Below, in pieces: positions 27,636-37,382 of a stretch of DNA of 64,000 nt. The notes beneath the pieces are model-generated. The model ran no database searches, had not been told where the DNA came from, and saw only the letters and a program-made list of their open reading frames with translations. The stretch comes from Lawsonella clevelandensis. Its GTDB lineage: Bacteria > Actinomycetota > Actinomycetes > Mycobacteriales > Mycobacteriaceae. Position 1 is the first letter of the stretch; each line of letters starts with the position of its first letter. Where the stretch lies: positions 1,649,447-1,713,446 of the forward strand of contig NZ_CP009312.1 of NCBI RefSeq assembly GCF_001293125.1, in the 5' to 3' direction. The translations under genes and the position numbers were made by a program.

Positions 27636-28739
27636 ATGCGCATTGGCATTCCCAAGGAAGTTAAAAACAACGAATTCCGCGTATCCGTCACCCCCTCCGG
27701 CGTCGCCGAGCTCGTGCACCGCGGCCACGAAGTTTTCGTGGAGAAGTCCGCCGGTGTTGGATCCAACTTCCCCGATGAAGAGTACATCGAGGCTGGCGCC
27801 ACCATGATCGAGACCGCCGACGAAGTTTGGGAAAAGGGCGATCTCATTATCAAGGTGAAGGAGCCCATCGCCGAGGAATTCCCCCGCATGCGTGAAAACC
27901 AGGTGCTGTTCACCTACCTGCACCTCGCCGCCTGCACCGATTGCTGCGATGCTTTGCTCAAGGCTGGTACTACTTCCATTGCTTACGAAGTTGTCCAGAC
28001 TCCGGATCGTAAGCTCCCGCTGCTTGCCCCGATGTCTGAAGTCGCTGGCCGCCTTTCTGTTCAGGTTGGCGCCCAGCATCTGATGAAGCAGTACGGCGGC
28101 GGCGGCAGGCTGCTCGGTGGTGTGAGCGGTGTCCGTCCTGCCAACGTTGTCGTACTTGGTGCCGGCACCGCTGGCTCCAACGCTATCGCTATGGCCGTTG
28201 GTATGCGCGCTGACGTCACTGTCTTCGATATCAACATTGCTGCTCTGAAGGCTCTCGACGACATCTACCAGGGCCGTGTCCATACTGTCGTGTCCAACAA
28301 GGCCGAGATCACCAAGGCCCTGAAGACCGCAGACCTGGTCGTCGGTTCCGTTCTTATCCCGGGTGCTTCCGCACCGAAACTGGTGACCAACGACATGGTT
28401 GCACAGATGAAGAAGGGCTCTGTGCTCGTCGACATCGCCATCGACCAGGGTGGCTGCTTCGAGGACTCCCACGCCACCACCCACGAGGATCCCACCTTCC
28501 CGGTTCACGACACCGTTTTCTACTGCGTTGCGAACATGCCTGGTGCTGTCCCCAATACCTCTACTTGGGCACTTTCTAACGCCACCCTGCCCTACGTTCT
28601 GCAGATTGCTGAGCAGGGCTGGGAGATGGCAGTGAAGAAGAACTCTGCTCTGAAGGCCGGCCTCTCCACCCACAAGGGCAAGCTGTACTCTGCCCCGGTG
28701 GCTGAGGCACTTGGACTCCCGCTGGCCACTCTGGACTAA
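27636..28739 (+). CDS. ald: Alanine dehydrogenase
   Basis: A 367-residue NAD-dependent L-alanine dehydrogenase (pyruvate + NH4+ + NADH = alanine). The N-terminal [20 protein letters not shown] and the substrate segment [10 protein letters not shown] are typical. The Rossmann motif is [20 protein letters not shown] (near residue 170), and [15 protein letters not shown] and [11 protein letters not shown] follow. Codon choice is strongly biased, suggesting high expression. CAGGAG precedes the ATG. The divergent aldR probably regulates it. Confidence 0.97.
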   Translation: MRIGIPKEVKNNEFRVSVTPSGVAELVHRGHEVFVEKSAGVGSNFPDEEYIEAGATMIETADEVWEKGDLIIKVKEPIAEEFPRMRENQVLFTYLHLAACTDCCDALLKAGTTSIAYEVVQTPDRKLPLLAPMSEVAGRLSVQVGAQHLMKQYGGGGRLLGGVSGVRPANVVVLGAGTAGSNAIAMAVGMRADVTVFDINIAALKALDDIYQGRVHTVVSNKAEITKALKTADLVVGSVLIPGASAPKLVTNDMVAQMKKGSVLVDIAIDQGGCFEDSHATTHEDPTFPVHDTVFYCVANMPGAVPNTSTWALSNATLPYVLQIAEQGWEMAVKKNSALKAGLSTHKGKLYSAPVAEALGLPLATLD

Positions 28740-28790
28740 GTATCTAGCCCAGAGTGCGGTCTCCGACGGGAGGCGTGTTGTGTGATAGAG

Positions 28791-28829
28791 ACGACGCCCG
28801 CACCCATGGGTGCGGGTCTCGTCGTATTT
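28791..28829 (+). terminator. Terminator of ald
   Basis: The stem ACGACG-CCCGCACCC / GGGTGCGGG-(TCT)-CGTCGT is followed by ATTTAT, 50 nt past the ald stop. Confidence 0.75.
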
Positions 28830-28878
28830 ATGGGCCGATATCCCGACCAAATAGTGGAAAATTCGGAACAATAGAGCT

Positions 28879-29103
28879 ATGACAACTTCTGACAACGGCA
28901 ACTGGTACGTCAATACCGCGACCGGAGAAGTCTCCCAAGGAAAGCATCGTGAATGGGGCGACCGGTTGGGTCCCTACCCAACCGCAGAAGCTGCCGCAGA
29001 ATGGCGCGGCCAAGCCGCTGCCCGTAATGCGGAAGCCGATGCCGCAGATCTCGATTGGGAAAATTCTATCGGAGCCAACGAAGAGGAGAAACCCTTGTCC
29101 TAG
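28879..29103 (+). CDS. Small conserved actinobacterial protein
   Basis: A 74-residue hydrophilic protein with the pattern NWYVNTATGEVSQGKHREWGDRLGPYPTAEAAAEW, a short motif seen in many corynebacterial small proteins (W-Y-N-T-x-T-G-E-V...G-P-Y). The function is unknown. The C-terminal half is acidic and alanine-rich. It is monocistronic between two terminators. Confidence 0.7.
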   Translation: MTTSDNGNWYVNTATGEVSQGKHREWGDRLGPYPTAEAAAEWRGQAAARNAEADAADLDWENSIGANEEEKPLS

Positions 29104-29170
29104 CTGCAGGGAACTCTCCCGGATATCCACCCACAGAGTACTTCCCCAGCGTTACACCTCACTGCACACA

Positions 29171-29210
29171 AAGGAAGGCGAGCACCCAACATTGGGTGCT
29201 CGCCTTCCTT
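29171..29210. terminator. Bidirectional terminator
   Basis: A perfect 19-bp stem from 29171-29189 (AAGGAAGGCGAGCACCCAA) to its complement at 29192-29210, followed by TTCTC. The small-protein gene and the lipoprotein gene converge on it. Confidence 0.9.
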
Positions 29211-29218
29211 TTCTCTCG

Positions 29219-29662
29219 CTAATAAGTGGGGAGGGTTACCAGCGTTTCAGCAAGAGTACGAGTAGCTAATGCCAACTTCGTCTCTTTCCAAATTTCGGGA
29301 CACGATTTCGCTAGTGCAATATCGATATCGTGGGGATTCTTCATGATTGAACGCACAGTAATGTCATTGTGGAGTGACCATTCGAGGACCGCAGCGTTGA
29401 AAGATCCGCGGGCTGCCCGCACGCTATTGGTTCGCCAGGGGGAGAGGGATGGCTCAATGGCCTGGCAGAGCAAGGGGGCGTTTGCCTCGACTCCGGGAGT
29501 CACTGCCTTTTCCCGCTGCTCTGGAATAGCGCTAGTGGTGGTGGTCTCACTCACTTCCGGTGCAGGCAGTGAGGACGATTCACAGCCTGACAACATAAGT
29601 GCCACAGAAATGCCGGCAATACCTGCGACAATGCCGGAGGACAAACGGTTAACGCTCTTCAT
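29219..29662 (-). CDS. Putative lipoprotein, unknown function
   Basis: A 147-residue protein with a signal peptide ending in the lipobox LMLSGC (Cys about residue 27), followed by a Ser/Thr-rich linker and a globular part with two further cysteines (LLCQ and KSCPE) that could form a disulfide. No domain is recognised. It is convergent with the preceding small gene and divergent from the Hip1-like protease gene. Confidence 0.7.
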   Translation of the reverse strand: MKSVNRLSSGIVAGIAGISVALMLSGCESSSLPAPEVSETTTTSAIPEQREKAVTPGVEANAPLLCQAIEPSLSPWRTNSVRAARGSFNAAVLEWSLHNDITVRSIMKNPHDIDIALAKSCPEIWKETKLALATRTLAETLVTLPTY

Positions 29663-29818
29663 ATTTTTAGCTTAGCGATGAGTCTGAAAAGTTCCTGGAG
29701 GTAGACAGAAAGAATGCTCCTTTTTTCGAACCGAGCTCTCCCCAACGCGGCATCTCCTGTGAAACGATAGACAGCATGGACGCGTTGCGTCCCCAGCCCG
29801 CAAATGACAGGAGAGTAA

Positions 29819-31489
29819 ATGCGACGGGACACAGTTAGCATGCCGCGCAAACTCGGTGCCTTGGTGATGGCGATGGGGTTAGCCGCCTCATTGGGAGTAA
29901 CCACCACTGCCACCGCGGCGGCCCAAGACCCTTACACGATGGCAACTCCCGCAGCTGGAGAAAACCATCCTGCTCTGCAGAAGTTCTACGCACAGCGCGT
30001 ACAGTGGGGTCCTTGTCTAGACGCAGCGATGCGTTCATCGGCACTCGATCGTTACCAGGCGTTTCTCAATATGGGTGAGATGGAGTGCGGAACAGTTGAG
30101 GTTCCGGTGGTCTACCCAGATGTCATCGCACAGGATAAAGCCCTGGGTAACCCCTGGAAGGTTGAACCGGGCAAGACGGTTGTCGCCAAGATTGCTGTCT
30201 CCCGTGTGAAGGCCACTGGAAAACGCTGGGGCGGCATGCTCATTAATCCGGGTGGACCGGGTGGATCTGGCCTCAATATGTCCGCGAGCTTGGCCTCGCC
30301 GGCAGCTGCAGCGAAGATTCTCGAGCATTTTGACCTCGTCGGTTTCGACCCGCGTGGTGTGGGAGCTTCAGAACCTAATCTCAAGTGCATCTCTGACAAA
30401 GCCTTCGACAACAAGCGGACTTTTGGTGATGCCACCTATACCCGTAAAGCCGTGGTGTACCAGAATCAGCAGAACCGCCATTACATGAACGGTTGTATTA
30501 AGGACGTGGGAGCGACCTTCCTTGCCCATATTGGTACCCGTGATGTCGTGCGCGATATGGATGTTATCCGCGCTGCCATCGGAGACAAGAAGCTCACCTA
30601 TATTGGCTACTCCTACGGCACCTTCCTCGGCTCGCAGTACGCAGAGGCATTTCCCACGAAGCTGCGTGCGCTGGTATTGGACGGTGTCGTCGACCCCACT
30701 GAGGATAGTGTTGAATCTGCCGTCAACCAGGGTGCTGGATTCCAGAAGTCTTTTGAAGCATGGGCGAAATGGTGTGCAAAAGAACGGGATTGCCCGCTAG
30801 GTAATGATCCGTCCAAGGCCACAAGCGAGTTCCACAAGCTCGTCTGGCCATTGCAAAAGAAGCCTGCTCCGACCATCGTCATGAGCCGTTCGCTCAGCTG
30901 GTCTGACTCGGTACAAGCTGTTATTGCTTCCCTCTACACGCAAGCAACGTGGCCCCTGTTGAAGCTCGGTCTGCAGCAGCTGAAGACAGGTGCCGGTGGT
31001 GACGTATTGCTGGCGTTAGCAGATGGCTACTACGGACGCTGGATCGATGGTAACTATGCTAATACGCAGGACGTGTTCCAGGCTGTGCTCTGCATGGACA
31101 ATGAGTCCAACTCCGACCATGCCAAGCAGCTCGACATGATACGGCGCTACATGAAAGCGATGAAGTTTGCTGATCCGGGTGGCGCAATTGAAAACGTTCC
31201 AGCGGATCTCTGCTCAATCTGGCCGGCACGGCATACCATTCGGCCGCATAAGCCGTCTGTGCATAGCAACGGCAATATCCTCGTGGTATCCACCACTGGA
31301 GATCCGGCTACCCCCTATGAAGCCGGTGTGCAGCTGGCACGGGATATGAAAGCCCCGCTGGTGACCTACGTGGGCGAAGGCCATTGTGCAGCCCTGCGTG
31401 GTCAGGCGTGTGTGGACCGGTATGTGGGAGACTTCATCGTCAACAAGAGGATCCATAAGAGCCATGTGACGTGCCGTTCTCAGCCGTAG
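29819..31489 (+). CDS. Secreted alpha/beta-hydrolase protease, Hip1/CaeA-like (TAP-like C-terminal domain)
   Basis: A 556-residue exported serine hydrolase. The Sec signal peptide ends near ATAAAQD (about residue 38). The catalytic domain has INPGGPGGSG (oxyanion loop), FDPRGVGASEP, nucleophile Ser in YIGYSYGTFLGSQYAE, and the C-terminal TAP-like part with STTGDPATPYEAG (Asp) and VGEGHCAALRG (His). Relatives in M. tuberculosis (Rv2223c/Rv2224c, Hip1) are cell-envelope proteases located upstream of glnA2, as here. AGGAGAG precedes ATG 29819. Confidence 0.88.
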   Translation: MRRDTVSMPRKLGALVMAMGLAASLGVTTTATAAAQDPYTMATPAAGENHPALQKFYAQRVQWGPCLDAAMRSSALDRYQAFLNMGEMECGTVEVPVVYPDVIAQDKALGNPWKVEPGKTVVAKIAVSRVKATGKRWGGMLINPGGPGGSGLNMSASLASPAAAAKILEHFDLVGFDPRGVGASEPNLKCISDKAFDNKRTFGDATYTRKAVVYQNQQNRHYMNGCIKDVGATFLAHIGTRDVVRDMDVIRAAIGDKKLTYIGYSYGTFLGSQYAEAFPTKLRALVLDGVVDPTEDSVESAVNQGAGFQKSFEAWAKWCAKERDCPLGNDPSKATSEFHKLVWPLQKKPAPTIVMSRSLSWSDSVQAVIASLYTQATWPLLKLGLQQLKTGAGGDVLLALADGYYGRWIDGNYANTQDVFQAVLCMDNESNSDHAKQLDMIRRYMKAMKFADPGGAIENVPADLCSIWPARHTIRPHKPSVHSNGNILVVSTTGDPATPYEAGVQLARDMKAPLVTYVGEGHCAALRGQACVDRYVGDFIVNKRIHKSHVTCRSQP

Positions 31490-31519
31490 GCTGACGGACG
31501 CATCCGCACTGGCAACGAG

Positions 31520-31551
31520 GCACCGCCTCTCCGATCTTGGAGAGGCGGTGC
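31520..31551 (+). terminator. Terminator-like hairpin after protease gene
   Basis: A 13-bp perfect stem, GCACCGCCTCTCC / GGAGAGGCGGTGC, with loop GATCTT; only a weak T tract follows. Confidence 0.7.
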
Positions 31552-31690
31552 TGTGTTATCTGGAATGGGCAGAGGGGAGCGGGAAGTGGGTTACCGCGTT
31601 CTGGGAGAGTGTCTGGTACCGATGGGAAACGTTAGGAAACAGTGACCAGAGTTAACATGGCGGTAATGCTGATCTAATACCCTCGGAAGT

Positions 31691-33031
31691 ATGAATCGAC
31701 AGCAGGAATTTGTTCTTCGCGCCCTTGATGAACGCGATATTCACTTCGTCCGACTCTGGTTCACTGATCTTTTGGGGTACCTCAAGTCAGTCGCTATTTC
31801 GCCAGCTGAACTAGAGGGGGCGTTCGAAGAAGGTATTGGTTTCGATGGATCGTCGATCGAAGGCTTTTCCCGCATTACCGAAGCGGACACCATCCTCATG
31901 CCGGATCCTTCCAGCTTCCAGATGATGCCGTGGCTGCATGAGGATAAGCGGCAGCACTCTGCACGTATTTTCTGTGATATCCTCATGCCGGATCTCACCC
32001 CCTCGTGGGCTGACCCTCGCCACGTCCTGCGTCAGGTGATGAATCGTGCGTCGGGGATGGGTTTCTCCTGCTATGTCCATCCGGAGATTGAGTTCTTCGT
32101 CCTGAAATCACTTGATACCGAAGGGCAGCGTCCCGTACCAATTGATGCTGGCGGTTACTTCGATCAAGCTTTCCACGACATCGCCCCGCACTACCGGCGG
32201 CATGCAATCGAAGCTCTCGAATCGATGGGTATCTCGGTCGAGTTCAGCCATCACGAAACTGCTCCTGGCCAGCAGGAAATTGACCTGCGGTTTGCCGATG
32301 CACTGGGAATGGCGGACAATGTCATGACCTTCCGCTATCTGGTGAAGGAAGTCGCTATTAATGATGGAGTTCGGGCCACCTTTATGCCCAAACCTTTCAC
32401 CGATTTTGCTGGCTCCGGTATGCACACACACGTCAGCCTTTTCGAAGGTGACACTAACGCTTTTGATGATCCCAATGACCCCATGGGTCTCTCCACGGTT
32501 GCACGGTCCTTTATGGCTGGTGTGCTAGAGCACGCCAATGAGATCTCGCTGGTGACCAACCAATGGGTGAACTCATACAAGCGGTTAAGCGGCGGATTCG
32601 AAGCCCCCATCGCAGCCACCTGGTCTTCCGGTAATCGCTGTACGATGCTGCGAGTGCCTCGCTATATGCCGAATAAGTCCAGTTCACGTCGGGTGGAGGT
32701 GCGTACTCCTGACCCCGGATGCAACCCCTACTTGGCATTTGCAGCTATTTTTGCTGCCGGTGTGAAGGGTGTGGAAGAAGGCTACGAGCTTCCTCCTGAA
32801 GCGGAGGAAGACGTCAATCTCATGCGTCCTAAAGAGCGTAAAGCGATGGGCTACCGCGATCTGCCAGAAAGCTTGCAGGACGCTATCGCGTGCTTTGAGA
32901 GCTCTGAGCTGATGGCAGATGCACTGGGCGAACATGTTTTTGAGTTCCTTATTCGGAGCAAGCGGGAAGAGTGGGCGCGGTATTCCAACCACGTCACTCC
33001 CTATGAACTGCGTCACTACCTGTCCCTGTGA
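31691..33031 (+). CDS. glnA2: Type I glutamine synthetase GlnA2
   Basis: A 446-residue glutamine synthetase. Visible are the beta-grasp N-terminus with WFTDLLGYLKSV and EGIGFDGSSIEGF, the catalytic FMPKPFTDFAGSGMHTHVSL, the ATP-site NSYKRLSGGFEAPIAATWSSGNR and the RVEVRTPDPGCNPYLAFAA segment. Near the C-terminus GYELPPEAEEDV resembles the adenylylation loop of GlnA1. It is shorter than GlnA1 and belongs to the actinobacterial GlnA2 subgroup. It is followed by overlapping glnE. Confidence 0.93.
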   Translation: MNRQQEFVLRALDERDIHFVRLWFTDLLGYLKSVAISPAELEGAFEEGIGFDGSSIEGFSRITEADTILMPDPSSFQMMPWLHEDKRQHSARIFCDILMPDLTPSWADPRHVLRQVMNRASGMGFSCYVHPEIEFFVLKSLDTEGQRPVPIDAGGYFDQAFHDIAPHYRRHAIEALESMGISVEFSHHETAPGQQEIDLRFADALGMADNVMTFRYLVKEVAINDGVRATFMPKPFTDFAGSGMHTHVSLFEGDTNAFDDPNDPMGLSTVARSFMAGVLEHANEISLVTNQWVNSYKRLSGGFEAPIAATWSSGNRCTMLRVPRYMPNKSSSRRVEVRTPDPGCNPYLAFAAIFAAGVKGVEEGYELPPEAEEDVNLMRPKERKAMGYRDLPESLQDAIACFESSELMADALGEHVFEFLIRSKREEWARYSNHVTPYELRHYLSL

Positions 33032-36000
33032 CCACTCCACGTAATACCGGCCGCCGTGTGATCCCCAGCTCCGCCAGGTTGGGGCTGTCGCGGGCGACCG
33101 CGGAACAAGAACTTACGGAACTGGGATGGATGAAGGAGGAGTGTGTAGACCTCCTGCGCGCTCTCTCCCGCAGTCCAGAACCTAACCTCTGCCTCGCTAC
33201 CTTGGTCCGATTACGAGAAGCATTGTGCGACGTCGAAGGGGAGCAGAGCTGGGAAAGCTTGACGCAGGATCTTCTCACAAATGCCGTGCTACGGAGCAGA
33301 CTCCTTGCGCTTCTGGGAGCGTCGACGGCGCTAGGCGACCATCTTGTGACGCACCCGACGCTAGCCCGCCATCTAGATACTGCTGTTCCCGCGTTTTCGG
33401 CGAGCGCACAACACCTGTTACAGAGCGTACAGGCCACCCCAGTGGATGCGACCGCGTCAGCTGATCTCACCACGACTGGCACTTATCGAGCCGGGATCAC
33501 TGGTCCGGATGCCTTGCGCGCCATCAGAAGTGCATACCGCGACATTATGTGTCTAGTGGCCGCCGCGGATGTTGCCCACACGGTCGACAGCACAGAACAC
33601 CAACCACCCCGCCGGGATACCTCGGAGCGCCTAACGGAGTTAGCGGAAGCAGCATTAACCGCCGCTCTAGCGGTTGCTGTTGCGACAGTCTATCCAGATG
33701 CAGCAGAGACGCCGGGACGTCTAGCCGTTATCGCAATGGGCAAATGCGGTGCCCGCGAGCTCAATTACATTTCAGATGTCGACGTCGTTTTTGTCGCTGA
33801 ACCTGCTGATGCGAAAACTGCCCGTCTGGCTGCTGAATTCATGAGCATCGGCACCCGCTGCTTCTTTGAAGTGGACGCGGCACTCCGCCCCGAAGGTAAA
33901 AAGGGCGACCTAGTTCGTTCTGTAAGCTCGCATCTTGCGTACTACAAACGCTGGGCAAAGACCTGGGAATTTCAAGCGCTGCTCAAAGCGCGGCCAATGA
34001 CCGGGGATATGAAACTGGGAGGGGAGTACTTCGACGCTATTTACCCACTGGTGTGGACAGCATGTGAACGGGACCAATTCGTTGCCGATGTGCAGGAGAT
34101 GCGGCAACGCGTGGAAAACAACCTTCCGGCAGCTCAAGTTACCCGTGAGCTCAAATTGGGCCGAGGTGGCTTGCGGGATGTGGAATTCGCGGTACAGCTG
34201 CTACAGATGGTACATGGTCGCACCGATACCAGTTTGCGGGTGCGAGCCACCGGGGAAGCCCTAGATGCGCTTGCCGAAGGTGGTTATATCTCTCGGCATA
34301 ATGGGGACGAGCTGAACTCTGCCTACGACTTTCTCCGTCTGCTCGAGCATTGCCTACAGCTGCAGCATCTCCGACGCACGCACCTCCTACCATCGGAAGA
34401 TGAGGAGATAGCGCTTCGTTGGCTTGCGCGAGCAGCTGGATGCCGTCCGACCGGAACGATGGATACAGAAGAAGTACTGGTTGATCGTCTCCGGCGGACG
34501 CGGGCACGCATCCGAACTCTTCACGAGAGCCTCTTTTACCGTCCGCTGCTGCTGAGCATTGCCGCCGCAGACGCCTCCACCGTCTCCATGGACAATGAGG
34601 CGATGGAACGGCAGCTGGCGGCACTGGGATATCAGAACCCGCGGCACGCGCTCACCCATCTACGTGCACTGACCGGAAATAGCAGCCGGCGTGCCCGCAT
34701 TCAAGAGATGCTTCTACCCATGGTTTTAGAGAAGCTCAGCCGCACTGCTAACCCCGACGCAGGTTTGCTGGATTATCGACGTTTGTCCGAAAAGCTGGCT
34801 GACAAGTCGTGGTATCTCCGGCTTCTCCGGGATGATGGAGTTGTGCTGGAACGTCTGGCTACCATCTGCGGGAACAGCCGTTATATTCCCGACCTGTTGA
34901 TGAATGCTCCCGATGTCATTCAAATGTTGTCCGGCAGCCGCCTAGTGGAGGCAAGTTCAGCCGATATCGTCTCAGCGCTCGAAGCGAGCGCCCGCCGTCA
35001 CCACAATCCGGCGGATGTTATCGATGCTGCACGTTCGTTACGGCGGGCAGAATTAGCGCGTATAGCCTGTGCAGATGTTCTCGGAATGCTGGATGTGGAG
35101 GAAGTGTGCGCTGCGCTCTCCACTATCTGGGTGGCTGTCCTCAACGCGGGATTGTCCGTCACGACTCGTGAGCATTTGGAGAGCGCCGGGCTGGCGGAAC
35201 AAGATGCCCCGGCACGCATAGCGGTGATCGGCATGGGGCGTTTGGGAGGTAAAGAGATTGGGTATTCCTCTGACGCCGACGTGATGTTTGTGTGCCAACC
35301 CACCGAAGCAGCGGAATCTAACCAGGAGGCGCTGCAGTGGTCGACCGAGGTAATCGACAAGCTTCAGCAGCTGCTCAAGAAACCCTCTACTGATCCGCCA
35401 TTAGAAATCGATGCGGATTTGCGACCCGAAGGGAAGAAGGGTGCGCTGGTGCGCACCCTGGAAAGCTACCGGAGCTACTACGAAGAGTGGGCGGAGCCCT
35501 GGGAACTGCAGGCATTACTGCGGGCGGAGCCACTAGCTGGAGACATGGAGCTAGGGCAGAAGTTTATCGAAATGGTGAATCCTCTCCGCTACCCAGAAAA
35601 GCTCCCGGTGCAGGTAGTCCAACAGATCCGTCGTATGAAGATTCGGGTGGAGACAGAACGCATGCCATGGGGTGTGGATCCGAGCCTCCACACCAAGCTA
35701 GGGCGGGGGAGCCTCTCCGATATTGAGTGGACAGTCCAGCTGTTGCAGCTGCAGCATGCGTATGCCTATCCAGAGCTGCAGGTGACATCCACGCGGGCGG
35801 CGCTGGAGGCTGCCACACAGGCAGGACTCTTGAGTTTGGATGATGAGGACACACTGTGGATTGCCTGGTCCCGCGCAACGTCGACGCGGAACGCTTTAGT
35901 GTTGGCGAAAGGCCGTCCCCTTGATGTCCTACCTATTCAGGGAGACATCTTGTCCAGTGTGGCGGCAATTTGTGGGTGGCCGGTCAATGCGGGTGCGGAC

Positions 36001-36072
36001 TATGTGGAGAATTATCTGAAGTCCACGCGACGGGCCAGAAAAGTTGTGGAGCGCGTCTTCTGGGGAGAATGA
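33028..36072 (+). CDS. glnE: Bifunctional glutamine synthetase adenylyltransferase/removase
   Basis: A 1014-residue protein of the expected length that adenylylates and deadenylylates glutamine synthetase. The two nucleotidyltransferase domains are recognisable: IAMGKCGARELNYISDVDVVFV (N-terminal, removase) and IGMGRLGGKEIGYSSDADVMFV (C-terminal, transferase). Each is followed by an RPEGKKG...W motif and GRGGLRDVEF or GRGSLSDIEW. GTG 33028 overlaps the glnA2 stop as GTGA, so the two are translationally coupled. Confidence 0.95.
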   Translation: MTTPRNTGRRVIPSSARLGLSRATAEQELTELGWMKEECVDLLRALSRSPEPNLCLATLVRLREALCDVEGEQSWESLTQDLLTNAVLRSRLLALLGASTALGDHLVTHPTLARHLDTAVPAFSASAQHLLQSVQATPVDATASADLTTTGTYRAGITGPDALRAIRSAYRDIMCLVAAADVAHTVDSTEHQPPRRDTSERLTELAEAALTAALAVAVATVYPDAAETPGRLAVIAMGKCGARELNYISDVDVVFVAEPADAKTARLAAEFMSIGTRCFFEVDAALRPEGKKGDLVRSVSSHLAYYKRWAKTWEFQALLKARPMTGDMKLGGEYFDAIYPLVWTACERDQFVADVQEMRQRVENNLPAAQVTRELKLGRGGLRDVEFAVQLLQMVHGRTDTSLRVRATGEALDALAEGGYISRHNGDELNSAYDFLRLLEHCLQLQHLRRTHLLPSEDEEIALRWLARAAGCRPTGTMDTEEVLVDRLRRTRARIRTLHESLFYRPLLLSIAAADASTVSMDNEAMERQLAALGYQNPRHALTHLRALTGNSSRRARIQEMLLPMVLEKLSRTANPDAGLLDYRRLSEKLADKSWYLRLLRDDGVVLERLATICGNSRYIPDLLMNAPDVIQMLSGSRLVEASSADIVSALEASARRHHNPADVIDAARSLRRAELARIACADVLGMLDVEEVCAALSTIWVAVLNAGLSVTTREHLESAGLAEQDAPARIAVIGMGRLGGKEIGYSSDADVMFVCQPTEAAESNQEALQWSTEVIDKLQQLLKKPSTDPPLEIDADLRPEGKKGALVRTLESYRSYYEEWAEPWELQALLRAEPLAGDMELGQKFIEMVNPLRYPEKLPVQVVQQIRRMKIRVETERMPWGVDPSLHTKLGRGSLSDIEWTVQLLQLQHAYAYPELQVTSTRAALEAATQAGLLSLDDEDTLWIAWSRATSTRNALVLAKGRPLDVLPIQGDILSSVAAICGWPVNAGADYVENYLKSTRRARKVVERVFWGE

Positions 36073-36146
36073 CGCGCTCCACAAGAGCTCGTGCTGTGCG
36101 TCCTGTCACCGTAGTTCCAGTGTGCACAGAGCTATGTGAGGTTTCC

Positions 36147-36632
36147 TTAGTAACGGATGCTCACCGGGACTCGGGCAATGATGTCCAGACCATTGACGTG
36201 GTCGTGGAACATGGTGATCGAGCAGCCCTTGCGGCAATCGACCTTTTTGCCGGGAACAGTTGAGCCGGTAAGGGTTACCGTAATTTTGGCATCGACCGCA
36301 CCATTCCGGGGAATGGGGTTGGTGCCGCCGGGGGAGTTGGTCACCCACAGCTGATTCCCGACCTGACGGCGCTCACCGGTGCAGAGAGGGATGGGGCCTT
36401 TGTAGTTTGTTTGGCAGAGTCCAACGTTGTAGCCGGAGAGGGGATCGAGCCCACGCAAGGAGATCTTCACGACACTGCCGGCGTGAAGACCTTTGGTGGG
36501 GGTGGCGCTAAGCGCAGGTGCAGCCTGCGCCGTACCAGTACCGAGGGAGAATACACCAGCGACAGCAAGGGCTACCAGAGCAGAACCTCGCCGCGCTTTA
36601 CACATCGCGATGCGGCTGGAAAAGATCGTCAC
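36147..36632 (-). CDS. Secreted neocarzinostatin-fold protein (paralogue 1)
   Basis: A 161-residue exported protein. The signal peptide ends at GTAQA/APALS. The mature part matches the neocarzinostatin (enediyne apoprotein) domain layout: ATPTKGLHAGSVVKISLRGL, then YNVGLCQ, a loop with PLC, AKITVTLTG, VDCRKGCSITMFHD and the C-terminal ARVPVSIRY strand. Four cysteines allow the two disulfides of that fold. The ligand is unknown; homologues are widespread in actinobacteria without enediyne clusters. It is a tandem copy of the gene at 36783-37259, each with its own promoter region. Confidence 0.75.
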   Translation of the reverse strand: MTIFSSRIAMCKARRGSALVALAVAGVFSLGTGTAQAAPALSATPTKGLHAGSVVKISLRGLDPLSGYNVGLCQTNYKGPIPLCTGERRQVGNQLWVTNSPGGTNPIPRNGAVDAKITVTLTGSTVPGKKVDCRKGCSITMFHDHVNGLDIIARVPVSIRY

Positions 36633-36691
36633 TTTCTTTCCCTTTCACCTAAAAATTGCCGTTTTTCCGCGATTAGCATCCCACAGATGGG

Positions 36692-36722
36692 TAAAGTCCC
36701 GGTCTCTCCGACCGGGACTTTA
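36692..36722 (-). terminator. Terminator between the two neocarzinostatin-like genes
   Basis: A perfect 13-bp stem, TAAAGTCCCGGTC (36692-36704) / GACCGGGACTTTA (36710-36722), lies 60 nt past the stop of the upstream paralogue on the minus strand. Confidence 0.8.
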
Positions 36723-36782
36723 GTCTCATATACACATAGTCGCATTCATGCGGACATGTAATGAATTTGTAATGTTTAGCGC

Positions 36783-37259
36783 TTAGTACTTCACCGAGAC
36801 GGGCACACGGGAGAGGATATCCAGGCCATTCACATGATCGTGGAAGAGGGTTACGGAGCATCCCTTACGGCAGTCCACCTTCTTGCCCGGAACCGTAGAA
36901 CCAGTCAGAGTGATGGTGATCTTGCCTTTAACAACACCGTTACTAGGGATGGTATTCGTACCGCCGGGAGAGTTGGTGACCCACAGTTGGTTACCAATGG
37001 ACTTACGCTCGCCCGTGCACAGTGGCACCGGGCCAGAGAACTTATTCTGGCATAGCCCCACGTAATAGCCGGACAACGGGTCAAGACCGCGGAGGGTGAC
37101 ATTAACAACGGAACCCGCATGCAGCCCCTTGGTAGGGGAAGCGGAAAGGGTGGGGGAGGCCTGGGCAACGCCAGCGCCAGCAAGAGGCATGAGAACCGCA
37201 GCGGTCAGACCAACGATAGCAGAGGCGCGACGGGACGTACGAGAGGTAAAGATCGACAC
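36783..37259 (-). CDS. Secreted neocarzinostatin-fold protein (paralogue 2)
   Basis: A 158-residue paralogue of the neighbouring gene and nearly identical over the mature region, e.g. PTKGLHAGSVVNVTLRGLDP, TNSPGGTN, STVPGKKVDCRKGCSVTLFH and LDILSRVPVSVKY. The signal peptide ends GVAQA/SPTLS. The same four cysteines are kept. It starts at GTG 37259 with AAAGGG upstream. It is divergent from hmuT, and the shared 250-nt region holds a DtxR-like site, suggesting iron control and possibly a role in binding heme or another small planar ligand; this is inference. Confidence 0.75.
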   Translation of the reverse strand: MSIFTSRTSRRASAIVGLTAAVLMPLAGAGVAQASPTLSASPTKGLHAGSVVNVTLRGLDPLSGYYVGLCQNKFSGPVPLCTGERKSIGNQLWVTNSPGGTNTIPSNGVVKGKITITLTGSTVPGKKVDCRKGCSVTLFHDHVNGLDILSRVPVSVKY

Positions 37260-37363
37260 GATGGTGCCCTTTCTACAATGTCCTCAAAAGGTCTTCTTGA
37301 AGGTCTCCTCGAGGCCCTCAAGTGGCGTCGAGTTCTTAATAACAAAAATATAACTCAGGCGAC

Positions 37364-37382
37364 CCTAGTCAGGTTACCCTAA
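37364..37382. promoter_or_regulatory. DtxR/IdeR-like iron box
   Basis: CCTAGTCAGGTTACCCTAA matches the palindromic DtxR consensus TTAGGTTAGSCTAACCTAA at 12 of 19 positions, strongest in the TTAGGGTAACCTGAC half read on the minus strand. It lies between divergent hmuT and the neocarzinostatin-like gene, with a TTATAT-like -10 for the latter nearby. Confidence 0.5.

Noticed and set aside
27624-28913. 429-residue minus-strand ORF
   Set aside because: Antisense to the highly biased ald gene; strong codon bias opens the complementary frame.
31620-31690. GlnR operator upstream of glnA2
   Set aside because: GTGAC and TTAAC elements occur, but their spacing does not fit the GTNAC-n6-GNAAC pattern.
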